NCBI GenBank assembly: GCA_963920765.1
Contig: OY987246.1
Coordinates: 9,736,501-9,800,500 of the forward strand
DNA length: 64,000 nt
Direction of reading: 5' to 3'
Origin: Ulota crispa
Lineage: Eukaryota; Streptophyta; Bryopsida; Orthotrichales; Orthotrichaceae
In this document: positions 12,346-24,100 of the stretch, piece by piece
Position numbering within the stretch: the stretch's first letter is position 1
Layout: each line of letters begins with the position of its first letter
Translations under genes and position numbers: made by a program
Notes under the pieces: generated by a model
The model's database searches: none
The model's input: only the letters and a program-made list of their open reading frames with translations
What the model was told of the DNA's origin: nothing

Positions 12346-12729
12346 TACATCATTGTAACTCATTTTTAGGTTGTGCTTTCATTGTTTATATGAAATTGTT
12401 GAAATTGCAGGCTTGTGCAAATGATGTTGACTGGGTTTAGAAAGCAGTGTGTGGGATAGTTTGTGAGTGCTAAATGAACAGTGGATATACTTTGAGGTTT
12501 TGAAAACCTTGAACCGTATATCTAAATTTTACATAGAGTCTGCACTGAATTGTGACTGAATAGCAACCGTGAATCAACCGGATTGTGATTGCATGGCGAC
12601 TATTCTTTAACTGCATTGCAACTGAATTGTGATTGTATTGTGACTGTAATGAGACTTCATATGGAATGTATAATGACTATATTATGACTGTAACATAACT
12701 TGACTATATTATAATGCTGTTATGTCTAA

Positions 12730-12870
12730 ATGATATCTCCATTTGTGACTAGTTTGTGACTAGTTTGTGACTCTAGTTTGTGACTAAATTTTGTATGCTT
12801 CTGTGAATGGTTGGTGACTAGTTTGTGACCAAATTTTGTATGCTTCTGTGAATGGTTGGTGATTGTATTT
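12730..12870. repeat. Short direct repeats, GTGACTAGTTT and about 50-bp unit
   Basis: GTGACTAGTTT is repeated in tandem near 12745-12785. A block of about 50 bp with TTTTGTATGCTTCTGTGAAT then GGTTGGTGA follows twice. Part of the internal repeat landscape of the 10.1-13.9 kb element. Confidence 0.75.
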
Positions 12871-13139
12871 TGTTTGAGGAGGTACTGCATTGTGAACCCC
12901 AAATCTCATGTGATTGTATGACGGCTATGTCGTCACTTCAAATTTGCTTTAACCACTCTATAGTGACTGGATTGAGGCTACTTTATAATAATTAAACCGC
13001 CAACATTGGAACTAAAAATGACAACTATGTGGTGACTAATATAGAATTATCTGCTACCATTACTAGTAAACCACACTATTTCTACACAACAAGTAGTTAT
13101 TCCAAACCCTAAACTCCCAAAACCAAACAATAATCAACT

Positions 13140-13235
13140 TAAGACAACTAAAATATGATTAAGTGACAACTAAAATATGACTAAGTAACAACTAATATAT
13201 GACTAAGTAACAACTAAAATATGACTAAGTGGAAT
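13140..13235. repeat. About 21-bp tandem repeat with ATGACTAAGT core
   Basis: CAACTAAAATATGACTAAGT and close variants occur four times in a row. Downstream, a unit of about 49 bp with CACTTATCCGTTACTGA is repeated three times to about 13470. Both carry the ATGACTA word that marks this element. Confidence 0.8.
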
Positions 13236-13869
13236 ATACAAACAATTAGAAAATGACTAACCGAGCAATACAAAATGAATGTAAGTGCTCGTTGGAGCAC
13301 CGTGGCACCTTGATTCAAAACTAACAAACAACTAATATATGACTAATGAAAACTATGGGCTCACTTATCCGTTACTGATACATGACTAAATGAGAATTAT
13401 GTGACCACTTATCCGTTACTGACATATGACTAAATGATAACTGTGTTGTCACTTATCCGTTATTGAATGTGGATTGGCATTTCAATAACAAATGTGAATT
13501 TTTATAAAGCAATTACTGAGATCAAGACGCGTTGCCACATGATAGTTTGATTCTGTCAGTGGAAACGTAATGGCACCATTGGGAATTGGGAAAATTTAAA
13601 TGCCTTCACAAAAAAAAGGGTGGTTGGGTTCAAGAAAGAGAGAACAGTTCTTTCTTTCCAATAAAGACAAAGCCAGCATGACGTAAAAGATGAGATACTA
13701 TAATGTCCTAAATGACTAAATGACAAAGACTACTAAACAATTAAAGAATGACTAAATCGTGACCAAATGAGACTAGTCATGATATAGTCATTTAGCGAGA
13801 AATGACTCATTTTTTAGTCATTTGTAGCAGTCATATAGGACGCTATTTTTTACTTGTGTAGTAGTACGC

Positions 13870-14660
13870 TGATTCACTGTTGGATGTTTGAAGTGGTTGT
13901 CGCTTAGGTTGCAGGTAGGCAATCTAGCAATTGACTTGGTGTTGCGGGGTTAGCAACTAAAAAAACTAAACAAAAGGGACAAATTGATTCACAATGATGA
14001 CTTAGGAAAAAAAATGAAAACCCAAATCACCTCTCTTCCTAGAGAAATAGGCCTAAGAAATGGGGTAAAATATGATGGTTTAGGGTAAACTTGCAAAGTC
14101 TTGAGGGGACATGAAAGAGGTTTTAGGAGACTCCTTCCACTAGGCAATTCAAGCACACAATTCTCCCAAGTCCCAGCTCAATTACAAGGGGCACAATGCT
14201 GCAAAATCCAAATCCACCCCAACATGCAAAAGCCAACTAGAATTGCTAGTATGTGAATGCGGACCTGTTATTGTTGATACGTGCAATCTCTTGCCCACAA
14301 CCATGGTTGCATGTTAACTATAGTTGTCCAAGTCTTTCCATCAGGGCCAGCAGCTTCTGCAAGTGATATGATAGTTGCAATTAATGGACAAACAAGTTCG
14401 CGGATAAGTTTGAGCAAGGAATGATCACACTATTGCCTACAAGTTGCTTTGCACTTGAAACCATGAAATCCAAGAAAATATAAAAGATTGTGTTGGCCAC
14501 TGCTATTGTGAGGAGCTGCAATTGCTAGATGGTTTAGGATTTTGGGCAGGATTGCGACGACATAGGAAACATGCATACACATGCCCTTCAGGGTATGCAT
14601 TGACGTACTACAAGCACGTGGATGCGGACCCTAAACGGCAGGCACTTGCACGATTCATAT
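13870..14660. other. Intergenic DNA, no gene recognised
   Basis: Mixed-composition sequence without long frames. A stretch near 14280-14320 (GCAATCTCTTGCCCACAACC) is related to the body of the tRNA-like repeats that follow. Confidence 0.45.
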
Positions 14661-14699
14661 GTTGACACAATTTTGCCACACTGGAACCTCCTCCGATCC

Positions 14700-14880
14700 T
14701 CTCCCTTGCAAGGAATTGCAAGGGCAAGGAATTGAACCCAAAACCTCATGGGTTACAGCCCATGGGCCTTCACCAACACACCACTTGCTAGGCTAGATGT
14801 CCAATAGAGAATTAATATTGTATTTGTTTTCTAAATGAGAGTACTATCATTATTTTGCAAGTTCTGAAGTTCTAAGGCTA
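14700..14880 (-). mobile_element. tRNA-like SINE-type repeat, copy 1
   Basis: Read on the minus strand there is an A-box-like GTGGTGTGTTGGTG and a B-box-like GGTTCAATTCC about 45 bp apart, with an anticodon-arm-like CCCATGGGCTGTAACCCATG between them. These are the internal RNA polymerase III promoter parts of tRNA genes. Copies 2 and 3 share the same order plus about 100 bp on the upstream side (GCAAAATAATGATAGTACTC-type words), so the repeated unit is longer than the tRNA-like part. No poly(A) tail or target duplication was identified. Confidence 0.6.
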
Positions 14881-15043
14881 ATTCAGCAAACTAAAGTTTT
14901 TGTTTTCAAGAATCTTTGAACAAAGAAAAGCTAGCTAATGTAGGTTAGTTTCACCTCCAACAATTTTTTTCAGATTTTAATTCTTAATTAAAAAGCTATA
15001 CTAATGAAAGGGTAGAAAATGCAAATGGTTTGCAAATCATGTT

Positions 15044-15291
15044 GTGTTGGTTGGTGCTGATGTAATAGTTCTTCACAACTGCAATCGATGGATGGACGAC
15101 CAGTTGACCATGGTTGTGGGCAAGATCTTATCAAGATGTACAGCTCCTAAAAATCTACGAATGGTCCATATGCAAACTTATCCAAATGTGATTGCAAAAT
15201 TCAACCATGTCCGGATAGGTTTGCATGAGAACCATGCGTTGATATCTAGGACCAATATATCTTGACAAGACCTCACCAAGAACCGTGGTCG
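15044..15291. repeat. Inverted pair of SINE-body sequences
   Basis: From about 15108 to 15200 (ACCATGGTTGTGGGCAAGAT onward) the sequence is matched by the reverse complement of about 15201-15291, with the centre near CATGTCCGGATAGG. It looks like two tRNA-like repeat bodies head to head. The short frames on both strands here are products of this palindrome. Confidence 0.7.
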
Positions 15292-15460
15292 TCTGTTGCC
15301 CAAAGGACTTGAACCCCAGACCCTCTGGGTACCAACCCATGGGCCTTCAGCAATACACCACGTTCTAGGCCAGATGTCCAATAGCAGATTAATAGTGTAC
15401 TTGTATTGTAAATCACAGTACTATCTTTATTTTGCAAGTTTGGAGGCTATTTTAGTAACT
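15288..15460 (-). mobile_element. tRNA-like SINE-type repeat, copy 2
   Basis: Best-preserved copy. Minus strand: ACGTGGTGTATTGCTGAAGG (A-box region), CATGGGTTGGTACCCAGAG (anticodon-arm-like), GGGGTTCAAGTCC (B-box). The upstream-side 100 bp, with TACTGTGATTTACAATACAA, matches copies 1 and 3. Its body continues past the B-box into the inverted pair at 15108-15291. Confidence 0.65.
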
Positions 15461-16059
15461 AAGCCCTGAAGGACCATGGCCTTTATTTTTTCAAAAGATA
15501 CTCAAACTTGTCACTTCTACGAGAAAGGATAAAAAAGTTTGAAGATTAGTGTTTAGGCATATCTGACAGTAGGATCTTGTCCTAAACTTTTATAAGAATG
15601 TGTCATTCAAATCTTAAAAACTTTGACTGCACAGATTGCAAGATTTTAACATTTAAAGGTTAAAAAATAAGCTTCTTTGCATCTTGCACAACTAGATTAT
15701 TTGACTTTGAGCTTTTTTAACATCAAATTTTTGCACCATGGGGTTTTGAGGTTTATTATTTTATGGTGGGGAATTGAGTTGAGAGTCTTTGGAAAAAAAT
15801 CAAAACAAAAAATACTTAATTTTCATTATTAAAAAAATTTAAATAGAAGACAATTTTAGATTGAACAAAATGTTACATTATTTATTACCTAGCAATGGAA
15901 TTGAATCACAATAATCCTAATGGTGAGATTGTCCTAGCAAGTACCAAGCAATCTTCACCCTTTGATCCCTTTCCATTTTTGAATATATTTTTTAGGGTTT
16001 AATATTAAATTTGCATTCAAAAATGAAATTCAATAGTTCATAAGTTATTTTTCCAAAGC

Positions 16060-16425
16060 ACAACCACACCTACCCGTAAACTAAAACTTCTCATAAATTT
16101 CATCTCATCAATCAAAATTGAATGATTCAAAGCTCCCCAAATCTATATAAGTTTAAAAAACCTACTTTAGATTTTTATTTTTATTTTAAAATTTAAAGAA
16201 GTTCTTGGCTGCCCGGGGAGCAACATTTCATAGGTTTTAATTTTTAACATCTTGAATAACAATTGGAATAAAGGGATAATGGGAATCCTACATAGATCTT
16301 TGATTTTTTGACCTTTAGTAAAAGTTTCATAAAATCATGTAGAGTGATTTAGCCACAGGAAGTTAGGAACATGCCCGAAATCCCATTTGTCCCCCGATGG
16401 GACAATGGTCCTTTAGGGGCTACAG
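16060..16425. repeat. Dispersed repeat, copy 1 (pairs with 40425-40790)
   Basis: Shares an ordered series of words with 40425-40790 in the same orientation: AATTGAATGATTCAAAGCT, AAAGAAGTT then GGxTGCCCGG, CCxACATAGATCTTTGA, and a CCC(C/A)AxxGGGAxAATGGTCC box at the end. About 370 bp, no coding capacity. Probably an old non-autonomous element; type not assigned. Confidence 0.7.
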
Positions 16426-16554
16426 TATTTTTTTGAAGAAACACAAAATAGAGAAAAGTTTGCCATTGCAGTTGAGATTCACCTCCACCATTTTTTCCAT
16501 ATTACTCTGCCTTAATTAAAAGTTACATGCATGAATAACAAGTTCTAAATAATT

Positions 16555-16745
16555 GCAACGTCAAGGGTCTAAACCAATGACCTCTTAGTTACCAAGCCGT
16601 GGGCCATTAGGCCTTCACCAACACACCACATTTTAGCACAGATGTCTAAGGGAGATTTAAATTGCATTTGTGTTTTAAATGTCACTGTTGTATTATTGTC
16701 ATTTTTTTCCAAGTGTGGAGGCCATTCTAGCATACTTAAGTATTT
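16555..16745 (-). mobile_element. tRNA-like SINE-type repeat, copy 3 (degenerate)
   Basis: Minus strand has ATGTGGTGTGTTGGTGAAGG (A-box region) and a decayed B-box (GGTTTAGACCC). The flank AATGACAATAATACAACAGT corresponds to the shared upstream region of copies 1 and 2. Confidence 0.55.
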
Positions 16746-17997
16746 CTTTTGAAGGAACAATAAACCAAGAGAACATGGCTACTGACTATTGTAGTTTGTT
16801 TAGGCCTCCAACTAATTTTTCCAGACTTCACTTCATCACTTAGAATTTACGAGAGAAAAGCGGATATAGTTTACATAAACTATATGTAGTAAAAAAAACT
16901 GGCTTTGACCTTTGCAAACATATTTAGCTTAGATTATAACAATCTCAATTCTCAATATATAACATATATTGTTGCAACTCAAGTTTTGCTTTATATCTAA
17001 ATCTCTTTCAATTATGACTTCTAACTTCTCCTTCTATTTTAAAACTCTTATTATAGTCAAAACTTAGGTGTGGGTTCAAGCCTTGCTAGTGTCTACAAAA
17101 AACCAAATTGTAAACTTTGCCGTCAAAAAAATATTGCAAACAAAAATTACCAATATGTTTTATGTACTCTGAATTGTTTTAGTTGTTTTGGTTTAGGGGG
17201 GTTTAGCACAATGTCATTAGGATTTTAGGACTATAAGCATTTCCATACCCTAGACAATTTACTTAGTTATCATGATATAGGGTTTGAATCTTAGAGGTTT
17301 CAAGTCCTATCTTATGTAAATATGTAATGTACAATTCAATGTTAAATTCTAGGATTTTACATTTTGGCAACAAAAATTATGCTCTGTACACATGTACAAG
17401 ATTGTGAAACCAAAGTCTTTATATGTTGGCCCTTATTTTTAGCACGCAAATTATCATATCATGCATTTCTTGTAACGTAGGAAACACTGTATCTTTCACC
17501 ATATTCTATTAGTTGCATCTATAAAAAATGGTGAAAAAAGTGAGGTTCACCATGTTATATCTTATTCAATTACAAAGAAAGTACAAAAACCAGTTTGGTC
17601 ACTAGGTGATGTAGAAAAATGCTTCTAATACACGTAGTCATTCCAAAACACATCATGCGGTTCTTTCACAATTATTTTTATTTGAATGGTTTTAAGGTTT
17701 TGATCTGTGGTTTAGGAATATACTCTACTTATGTTTTGCAAGTGACCATAATACAAATACACAGTACAATATGTAGAAAAGACATAGTGAAATGTAAATG
17801 CTTCATTTCATACCAAATGTTGCAAGTGCAACAACAATTGCTAAGCCTTCCTGGATCTTTGTTTTGAACAATTTTCTGTATGTATTTACATCCATGTAGA
17901 GTACTTGCACACATTTCCCAAAAAAAATCACTCATCTTCTTGTATTACGATGCCTTGTGCTATGGTATATATCAAAAATACTTTTAAAATATAATAT
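16746..17997. other. Intergenic DNA, nothing recognised
   Basis: AT-rich; small frames at 17619-17867 and 17729-17935 on opposite strands show no family resemblance. Confidence 0.5.
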
Positions 17998-19440
17998 CTA
18001 GGCATCTCTTAGATCTATATAGTTTGGCGCTAAATCTACGCCATTTCTCAAAAACCTTTGCAACTTGTTTTGAGATTGCAAAGTGGTCAACAGAGCCACT
18101 ACTGGCCTATTGTACTGATTATGGATGTAGTTGTATATGGAACTCAACAATTGAGCCTTGTGAGATGTATTGTCTTCAACAAAGGTTGATTGTTCCTTGA
18201 AAGTCATGTTGGCAATCGATCCCACACTGTGACCTTTATTGTCATATAGTATGCCATGTGGATGGGGTCCATGTGAAAAGACGTCACAAACTGTGTCCCA
18301 ATGTCCACCAGCAAGCTGACCTGCATACAATCGACACTCACGATCACCATCTCTAATCACCCCCTTGATGATGTTGGTGACGCTCTCCACACTTTCAAAC
18401 CGCATAGCCTCATCCACGGTTTGTATCAATAGATGACAGAAGTCAAAAGACCACTTCCACAGCCATGACAAATCCTTCCCCCAATGAACCCTGTTGCTTG
18501 GCCCTAGTAAATTGTCTTTTTTTATGCTTGTAGTGAATTGGCATGTGGTTTTGGAGGCCAAACATTTTTTAGAGCCGGTCATGAAAGGGGGCCCTGCAAG
18601 TAACGCATCTCTTCCTTGTTACCATGTGGGCAATGAGACACCTAGGATGGTACATGTGCGGGCACGTACCAAGGCTCCATCTACCCTCAAGGCCAAAAGG
18701 CTCTTGACACATAATGCATACCGTGTTGTCCTTTACAAAATCTTGAACTTCAGGCCACAATAATAAGGGTTTGCCTACTTGGCCTTTGTGCAAATACCTA
18801 CATTGTGCAGTGTTGTATTTGAACTGCAAAGTTGGGTCCACGTTCCAATCAATGCTTATGTTTAGGCGGTTTGTTAGCAATGTGTCGGGGAACATCTCTT
18901 CAATGCAAGGCCACAAAGTCAAGCCAAAATGACGATGACCTCCATCATTGAATTCTGCAGCTACTCTCTTCACTTATCGCTGCATTGCAAGGCCTTGTTC
19001 TTTGAAATGTTGCAGGCACGCTTCATGTTTAGCAACGACAGCAGCATTCCCTTCCTTTCAAGGCTTTGAACCAATCTTGTAATTGAGGCCTTCAAGATGT
19101 CCAACCTCCATTGCAGCTCTGTGTTTGATGTGGTGAGAACCACAACATTGTCCTCAGCTGCCATGGAGCAAAGTTCAAGAGCATGCACGGAGTTTGTTTG
19201 TTCTTCCATGTTTGCCTTTGTACTTGCTACCTCTGCTTCTGCTTGCTCCGCACGTGCACGCATGGCGTTGACATCAAACGTGGGCGCCCCAAGGTTTTGC
19301 ACCACTTGGATTGCTTCAACCCCGACCGCATTTGAACTTTTGCCCCTGAAAGTTTGAGGCAAGAATGATAAACAAGGCTGCACCACAAATTCATTTGCAT
19401 GAGTGGCAAGGTTGAAGTACACTAGACCCTTGTACTTTTT
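17998..19440 (-). pseudogene. TE-like coiled-coil plus RING-type protein (gene A)
   Basis: One decayed gene in three frames. The N-terminal part (19422-about 19050) is Ala/Glu-rich and heptad-like (RARAEQAEAEVASTKANMEE), a likely coiled coil. It continues after a one-base shift near 19050 and an in-frame TAA (18974-18976) into 18973-18572, which ends in a RING-H2-like motif: CIMC, then CPHMYHPRC, then CVTC, spacing C-x2-C-x14-C-x-H-x2-H-x2-C-x9-C-x2-C. The last part (about 18580-17998, 190 residues) is in another frame and has no domain I recognise. An in-frame TGA at 19444 lies just upstream. The RING motif suggests ubiquitin-ligase ancestry. Gene B (28.0-32.3 kb) has the same coiled-coil then RING-like order, so this is probably a transposon-family accessory gene rather than a host gene. 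Confidence 0.6.
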
Positions 19441-21193
19441 AGGTCACAACTCAAATATGGTAATATATATTATTTTGTACTTGATATTACTCAAACTTTA
19501 AACTTTTTTTTAAAAGTTTTTTGTGGTTTTCTTGTTGCCTAAAGATGTTAGGTTTATAGGGTTCTAACTTAAATCATAATAAAAACTTTTTTTGTGTGTT
19601 AAAAGGATACTTTTCAGGACTACTACTCAAATGTCACAGTACTACAAATTTTGAAAAAGTACTTTTTATTTTATTTTGGAGAATCTAGATTCTTCTCCAC
19701 ATCACCCACAACATATTGCAGAGGGTGTTCCATCCAGATCCGCCTTCATATTTTGAATGGGATGTCAAAAATGGCCAGGATCTACAAAGTAGAGGTATAT
19801 TCGTTGGCATGAGATTACTTTCTTGATGAATATGCGTTATTTAAAGTTTCCAAATATCCTAAATGTATTCTTTGTGTTCTAGAATGGCTTCCCTTCATAA
19901 TTTCCAAAATCAAATTTTTTTAGACATAAAATTTGTTGCCACTCCGTGTGCTTTTTGAATAGAATTGTATTTTTAGTGTACATGAAGTACTTTCAAAATA
20001 TTCCTTCAATAATGCGGCCGCCACAAATTTTGGTTTAGCTATTTTTAGAGAATGTTGAGCCAGTTTCCTTACCGCCATGTCGACTCATCTCTTCCAATGC
20101 ATTCTGCTTCACTTGTGGATAGAATGTTTCTGCATGGTTCTTGAACTTTTGCTTGGAACATCAAGTTTTTGCCTTGCTTTCTTCATCAAGTTTCATGGCT
20201 GGTGAGATTTCACGCTATTTTTTGTGAAGTTTGTGTTAGTTTAGATTTTCCGTTCTGATTCATGTCTGTTCAATTCGACTGTTCTCTTTCGTTGAATCTG
20301 TGTCAATAAATTAGCTGTGTCCGTCCTATTGTATGCTGTTTAAGCTCCATCATTGTTACAATTGCCGAGTTGTTGTACGTTGAGTTCACAACATTCTCTC
20401 AGTTGATGCTAAGTCAATTTTGACGTAGAAAGCTTCATCTATTTTGATATAGAGTGCTGCCCTCAAGGTATATTGATCACTTGGTTTCTGCTTGATTGTC
20501 AATTCCCGCTCCTCTACATTACTCAGTTCCACCTACACTTAGTTCTCACCGTCTTCCTTGCGTTGCGATGCTTGAATTTAGTCTTGCAATACCCATCCAT
20601 AGGAGATTCATGAAATCAGCCCTTCTCAGCTATTTTCTCAAAGTTCCTATGTGTGGATGTATGATGGTCTTATAGCTTTTGAAGAATGTCTACATCAAGC
20701 TCTTTTTTTGTCCAGAAGTTAATTACTTCATTCTTCCCTTCAAGTGAGCCAGAGCATGAAATTATCTCTGTTCTAGTCCAAACATTGATTACCACATATT
20801 TCCGTGCAAGTGAAAGTTTTTGTGAGAGTCTATGTGTCTCAACCACTGAAGTAGTATCAATTTGTTCTTTTACTGGTTAGGAAGGGCTTGTGTGTTTTGA
20901 GAGGACTTCTGATTCTGGATACGTGTTAGAAACCCCAGTATTCCAGCAAGGCAGGAGTAGCTTTTATTGGGGGCAATGCAACACCGTAGAGGAGTCTCTT
21001 GACTCTCCTCGGCATGCACTTCTCACTAATACAGTGTCTATTGGTTTAAAGAATGCACACAATACTAGCTTCAACTCTTTGCCTAGTACAAGGGCTTTCC
21101 TTGCTTGTAGCTGCAAATCAATTGTGTTCTGAAAGGGCTCCAATTTGTTCTCAAAGTTGAGTTCAATTCTAGTACTTTTACAACATTTGTCTA
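19441..21193. other. Spacer between gene A and the DDE-like transposase
   Basis: The two genes point away from each other, so this 1.75 kb may hold both promoters. A segment at about 19714-19796 reads on the plus strand as VFHPDPPSYFEWDVKNGQ and is followed by a GTATAT donor-like site, a possible stray exon. GTAC words are frequent near 19640 and 19985. The stretch 20060-20690 has a coding-like composition but no convincing frame. Confidence 0.4.
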
Positions 21194-24100
21194 ATGGGCA
21201 ACACCGCAAACAAAAAATGTGCTAGGCACGGCTCTATTCAACCTGGTCCAATAGATCAAATTGAGCAGGCTCGCATGCATGAAGAGGTTCTATGTGCAGC
21301 TACCGAGAATGCAAGACAAAGGAAGGCACATCAAAGAGCACGTGATAAGGATAGTTTGCAAGGGACCTACATTTAGCTATTGCACCTCCAAATCATGAAG
21401 TGGATGATCACTTAAAGGTGAGGGAGTTGCATAGGAGATTGGTACGCATATCACAATTTGTACGTGATGAATTGCAAAGTTGTCCTGGCCCAAATACTAG
21501 GAAAGATGTCATGGAGAAGTTCTTGCGGCATGATACTATAGGCCCTTTGCTTCCTATGTATTACCCCAGGCTGCAAGAAGCAAAGGTGATTCATTTGTTC
21601 TTCCGTAATTTTAAGCATCAACTGCAATTAGTGAAGGTGGCAAATTCTAATGAATTTTTAACAAGGAAAAGTGCTCTTTTAGACGTTGCTGTTAGTTTGG
21701 AGACTGATGGTGTTAGAGCATTGTCAAGGATTCTTGATACAACAATAGAGAGTACAAACCTTGCTTTGACAAGAAGGGTTTTTGCAATTGACGTTCAAGA
21801 CATTGTTCCAAGGCTGCAATTGCATATACTTAAGAGATCAGGTTTAATGACCTACGTCAAAGAATGTGTCCATGCATGGTGGACCAGTCAAATAAAGGTT
21901 TTTCCTAACAAGAAAGATGTCTTCAAGCACATAGTGGGCCGTTTACAATGGGTGGAGCCTCATCCCACACATTACCTACGTGAAACCCAGGTACATTTCT
22001 CTTGAAGCACCTTTCTTTTAATTTGGACGTTTTCTTATTTCAATCTATATTTTTAAGTGTAGATTACATCAAGTTCACAAGAAAGTAGTGCATTCAAAAT
22101 GTAAAGGCCATTGACGTGCTAAATTGCTGATATACTTTTAAGAGTTTGCATTATTAAAAGCTTTATTGCTGATTTAGGTTCACTACAATCATTTCAACTA
22201 TTTACAAATAGTAGTTTCAAACCTAGTTGTTAATGACAAACTTTGATATACTACACATTTCCTAAGTCAGATAACAACTTCAAATAATATTTTTATTTAA
22301 ATTTAATACTAAATGCATTCTAATAGTAGTGATGCTATACTTATGACAATTAACAAATTTGCTTAAAATTTGAATATACAAAGTAGTCACAATACTTTCT
22401 ACTAGAATTGTAATACAAAGACCAAATTTCAATCATTAGGACTAATACAAGTAATACTTGCAAAGATGCTTTAAGTATTGATTTCCAACTTGTATTTCCT
22501 CTCACTATTCTTTGCGTACTATCAAGTACTTTGGTTTGTTCATTTTGTACCTTTCTCTATGAATTGGTACATTTGATTTTTTTGAGTACATTGAAAGTAC
22601 GAGCCTTGGACCGTATAGTACATACATTTTTTTAAAGTACCCCAAATGCAGAATTTAATAATTCCTTTAATCCTACTTGATATTATACTTAATACTGAAT
22701 GTACTATGGTACTTCCCACAATGTACTATTACAAGTTCAGAGTCTTTACACTTGAATACAAAAAGTGCTTCTAGAATTCTTGGATATCAGTTAGTATATT
22801 AACTACATAATAAGTATAAACATATACAAACGTATATCTTTAATATTTCATGTACTGTGTTGGTTATGAGGATGTTTTGTATACTATTGAATAGTATATT
22901 ATTCATTACCAAAAGGTACTTTTGGAATTAAATACGGGTAGAATGTACTTAGGTTAGTACATATAGTACAAATTGTACAAATTGTACTACTTTGTTTACA
23001 GAACAATATAAGTTTTAACACTATTCTATTCTTTTTGTTGTTCAATTTGGCAGACTTGTTTTTTCTTACGCTTCAAAGAGGCACATCCTAAGTATTCCGT
23101 GCACCAGAGAGCTTTTGAGAGGTTGAAACTGTGGTGGGTGAGGAAATTGAAGGAGAAGAACACATGCTGCTGCATTTATCATGTTGAAATGGACTTTATG
23201 AAGGTTGCTATCAGTACCATACAGGATAGAGTTAGGGGTATGCATGCCAATGTACATTGTATTTGTCAATGTGTTGTTTGTTTAAGTGTTGATGGAGGCT
23301 GCTATGCCCATGAGAAAATATTTAAAAGAATTACTTTAATGTGGGAGACCTGAGTCTGTTCCAAGGGTGAATATGACTTATGGCATAGTTTAGAGTGTCT
23401 TATGGGAAACTGTACTGACTGTGGCTTTCACCTATTAGCCTTTTGTGAGCAAGAGTTGTGTAGATCTTCCTCATTTACTTTGAAATGGAAGTGTTTTGAG
23501 TACTACTAGGTAGGGGTGGATGCAAATACAGGGAAGGCCAAAAAACAATTGAAGGAAGTCTTCAAAGAGACTCCAGTACATGTGTTCTTGTCATACATGG
23601 AGAAGACGATGACAACATTCATTACACACAATTTCAGGGCTAGATGGCAAGATGAGCACTGTAGAATGATGATGGCCAACATTCCTGAGGGAGTTATTAT
23701 TTCCCATATTGATTATGGTGAGAATTACTTGTTTGCCATTCAAAACAAAGTGCAAAGCTTATACTATTTTAGCACTTCTGTTACTATATTGGTTCATATT
23801 ACCATGTGGAGGGAGGGAAATGAGATTTTCAAGCAAACTCACTTCTATATTTCTAATGATAAAGTCCATGATTTGTCTTTTGTTCAACATTGTCTTTTTT
23901 TGCATTGGGATTGGTTGTTGGATTTGGGTCTTACTCCTAAGGAGCATTGGGTATTTAGCAATGGATGTAGTGCGCAGTTCAAATGTGCAATTGCAATGTA
24001 TTATGTTGCTAGATACCCCAGGATTACTGGGGGTTGTCTCATGCGATGGATTTTTTTTGAATCCGCTCATGGAAAAGGTGAGTGGGATGGTGCAGGTGGA

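Larger units (their letters stand above)
10100..13862. mobile_element. CACTA-like non-autonomous element, about 3.8 kb
   Basis: The left end, CACTGATAGC then an A-rich stretch then AGCGTCCTATATGACCG, matches the reverse complement of the right end (CTACACAAG, A-rich, AGCGTCCTATATGACTG). Both ends are crowded with ATGACTA/TAGTCAT words, and such words run throughout the interior (e.g. 10970-11075, 12600-12860, 13130-13440, 13700-13820). This clustering of one short motif near the ends is typical of the transposase-binding subterminal repeats of CACTA elements. No transposase is encoded. The right-most bases have drifted from CACTA and I found no convincing target duplication, so the exact right border is approximate. 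Confidence 0.7.

Noticed and set aside
11954-12440. Three overlapping Cys/Leu-rich frames
   Set aside because: They coincide with an 80-bp tandem repeat that lacks stops in several frames; no conserved domain and wrong composition for a gene.
15288-15440. A functional tRNA gene
   Set aside because: A- and B-box-like motifs are present but the acceptor stem does not pair convincingly and the unit is repeated with extra flanking sequence, so a SINE-type repeat fits better.
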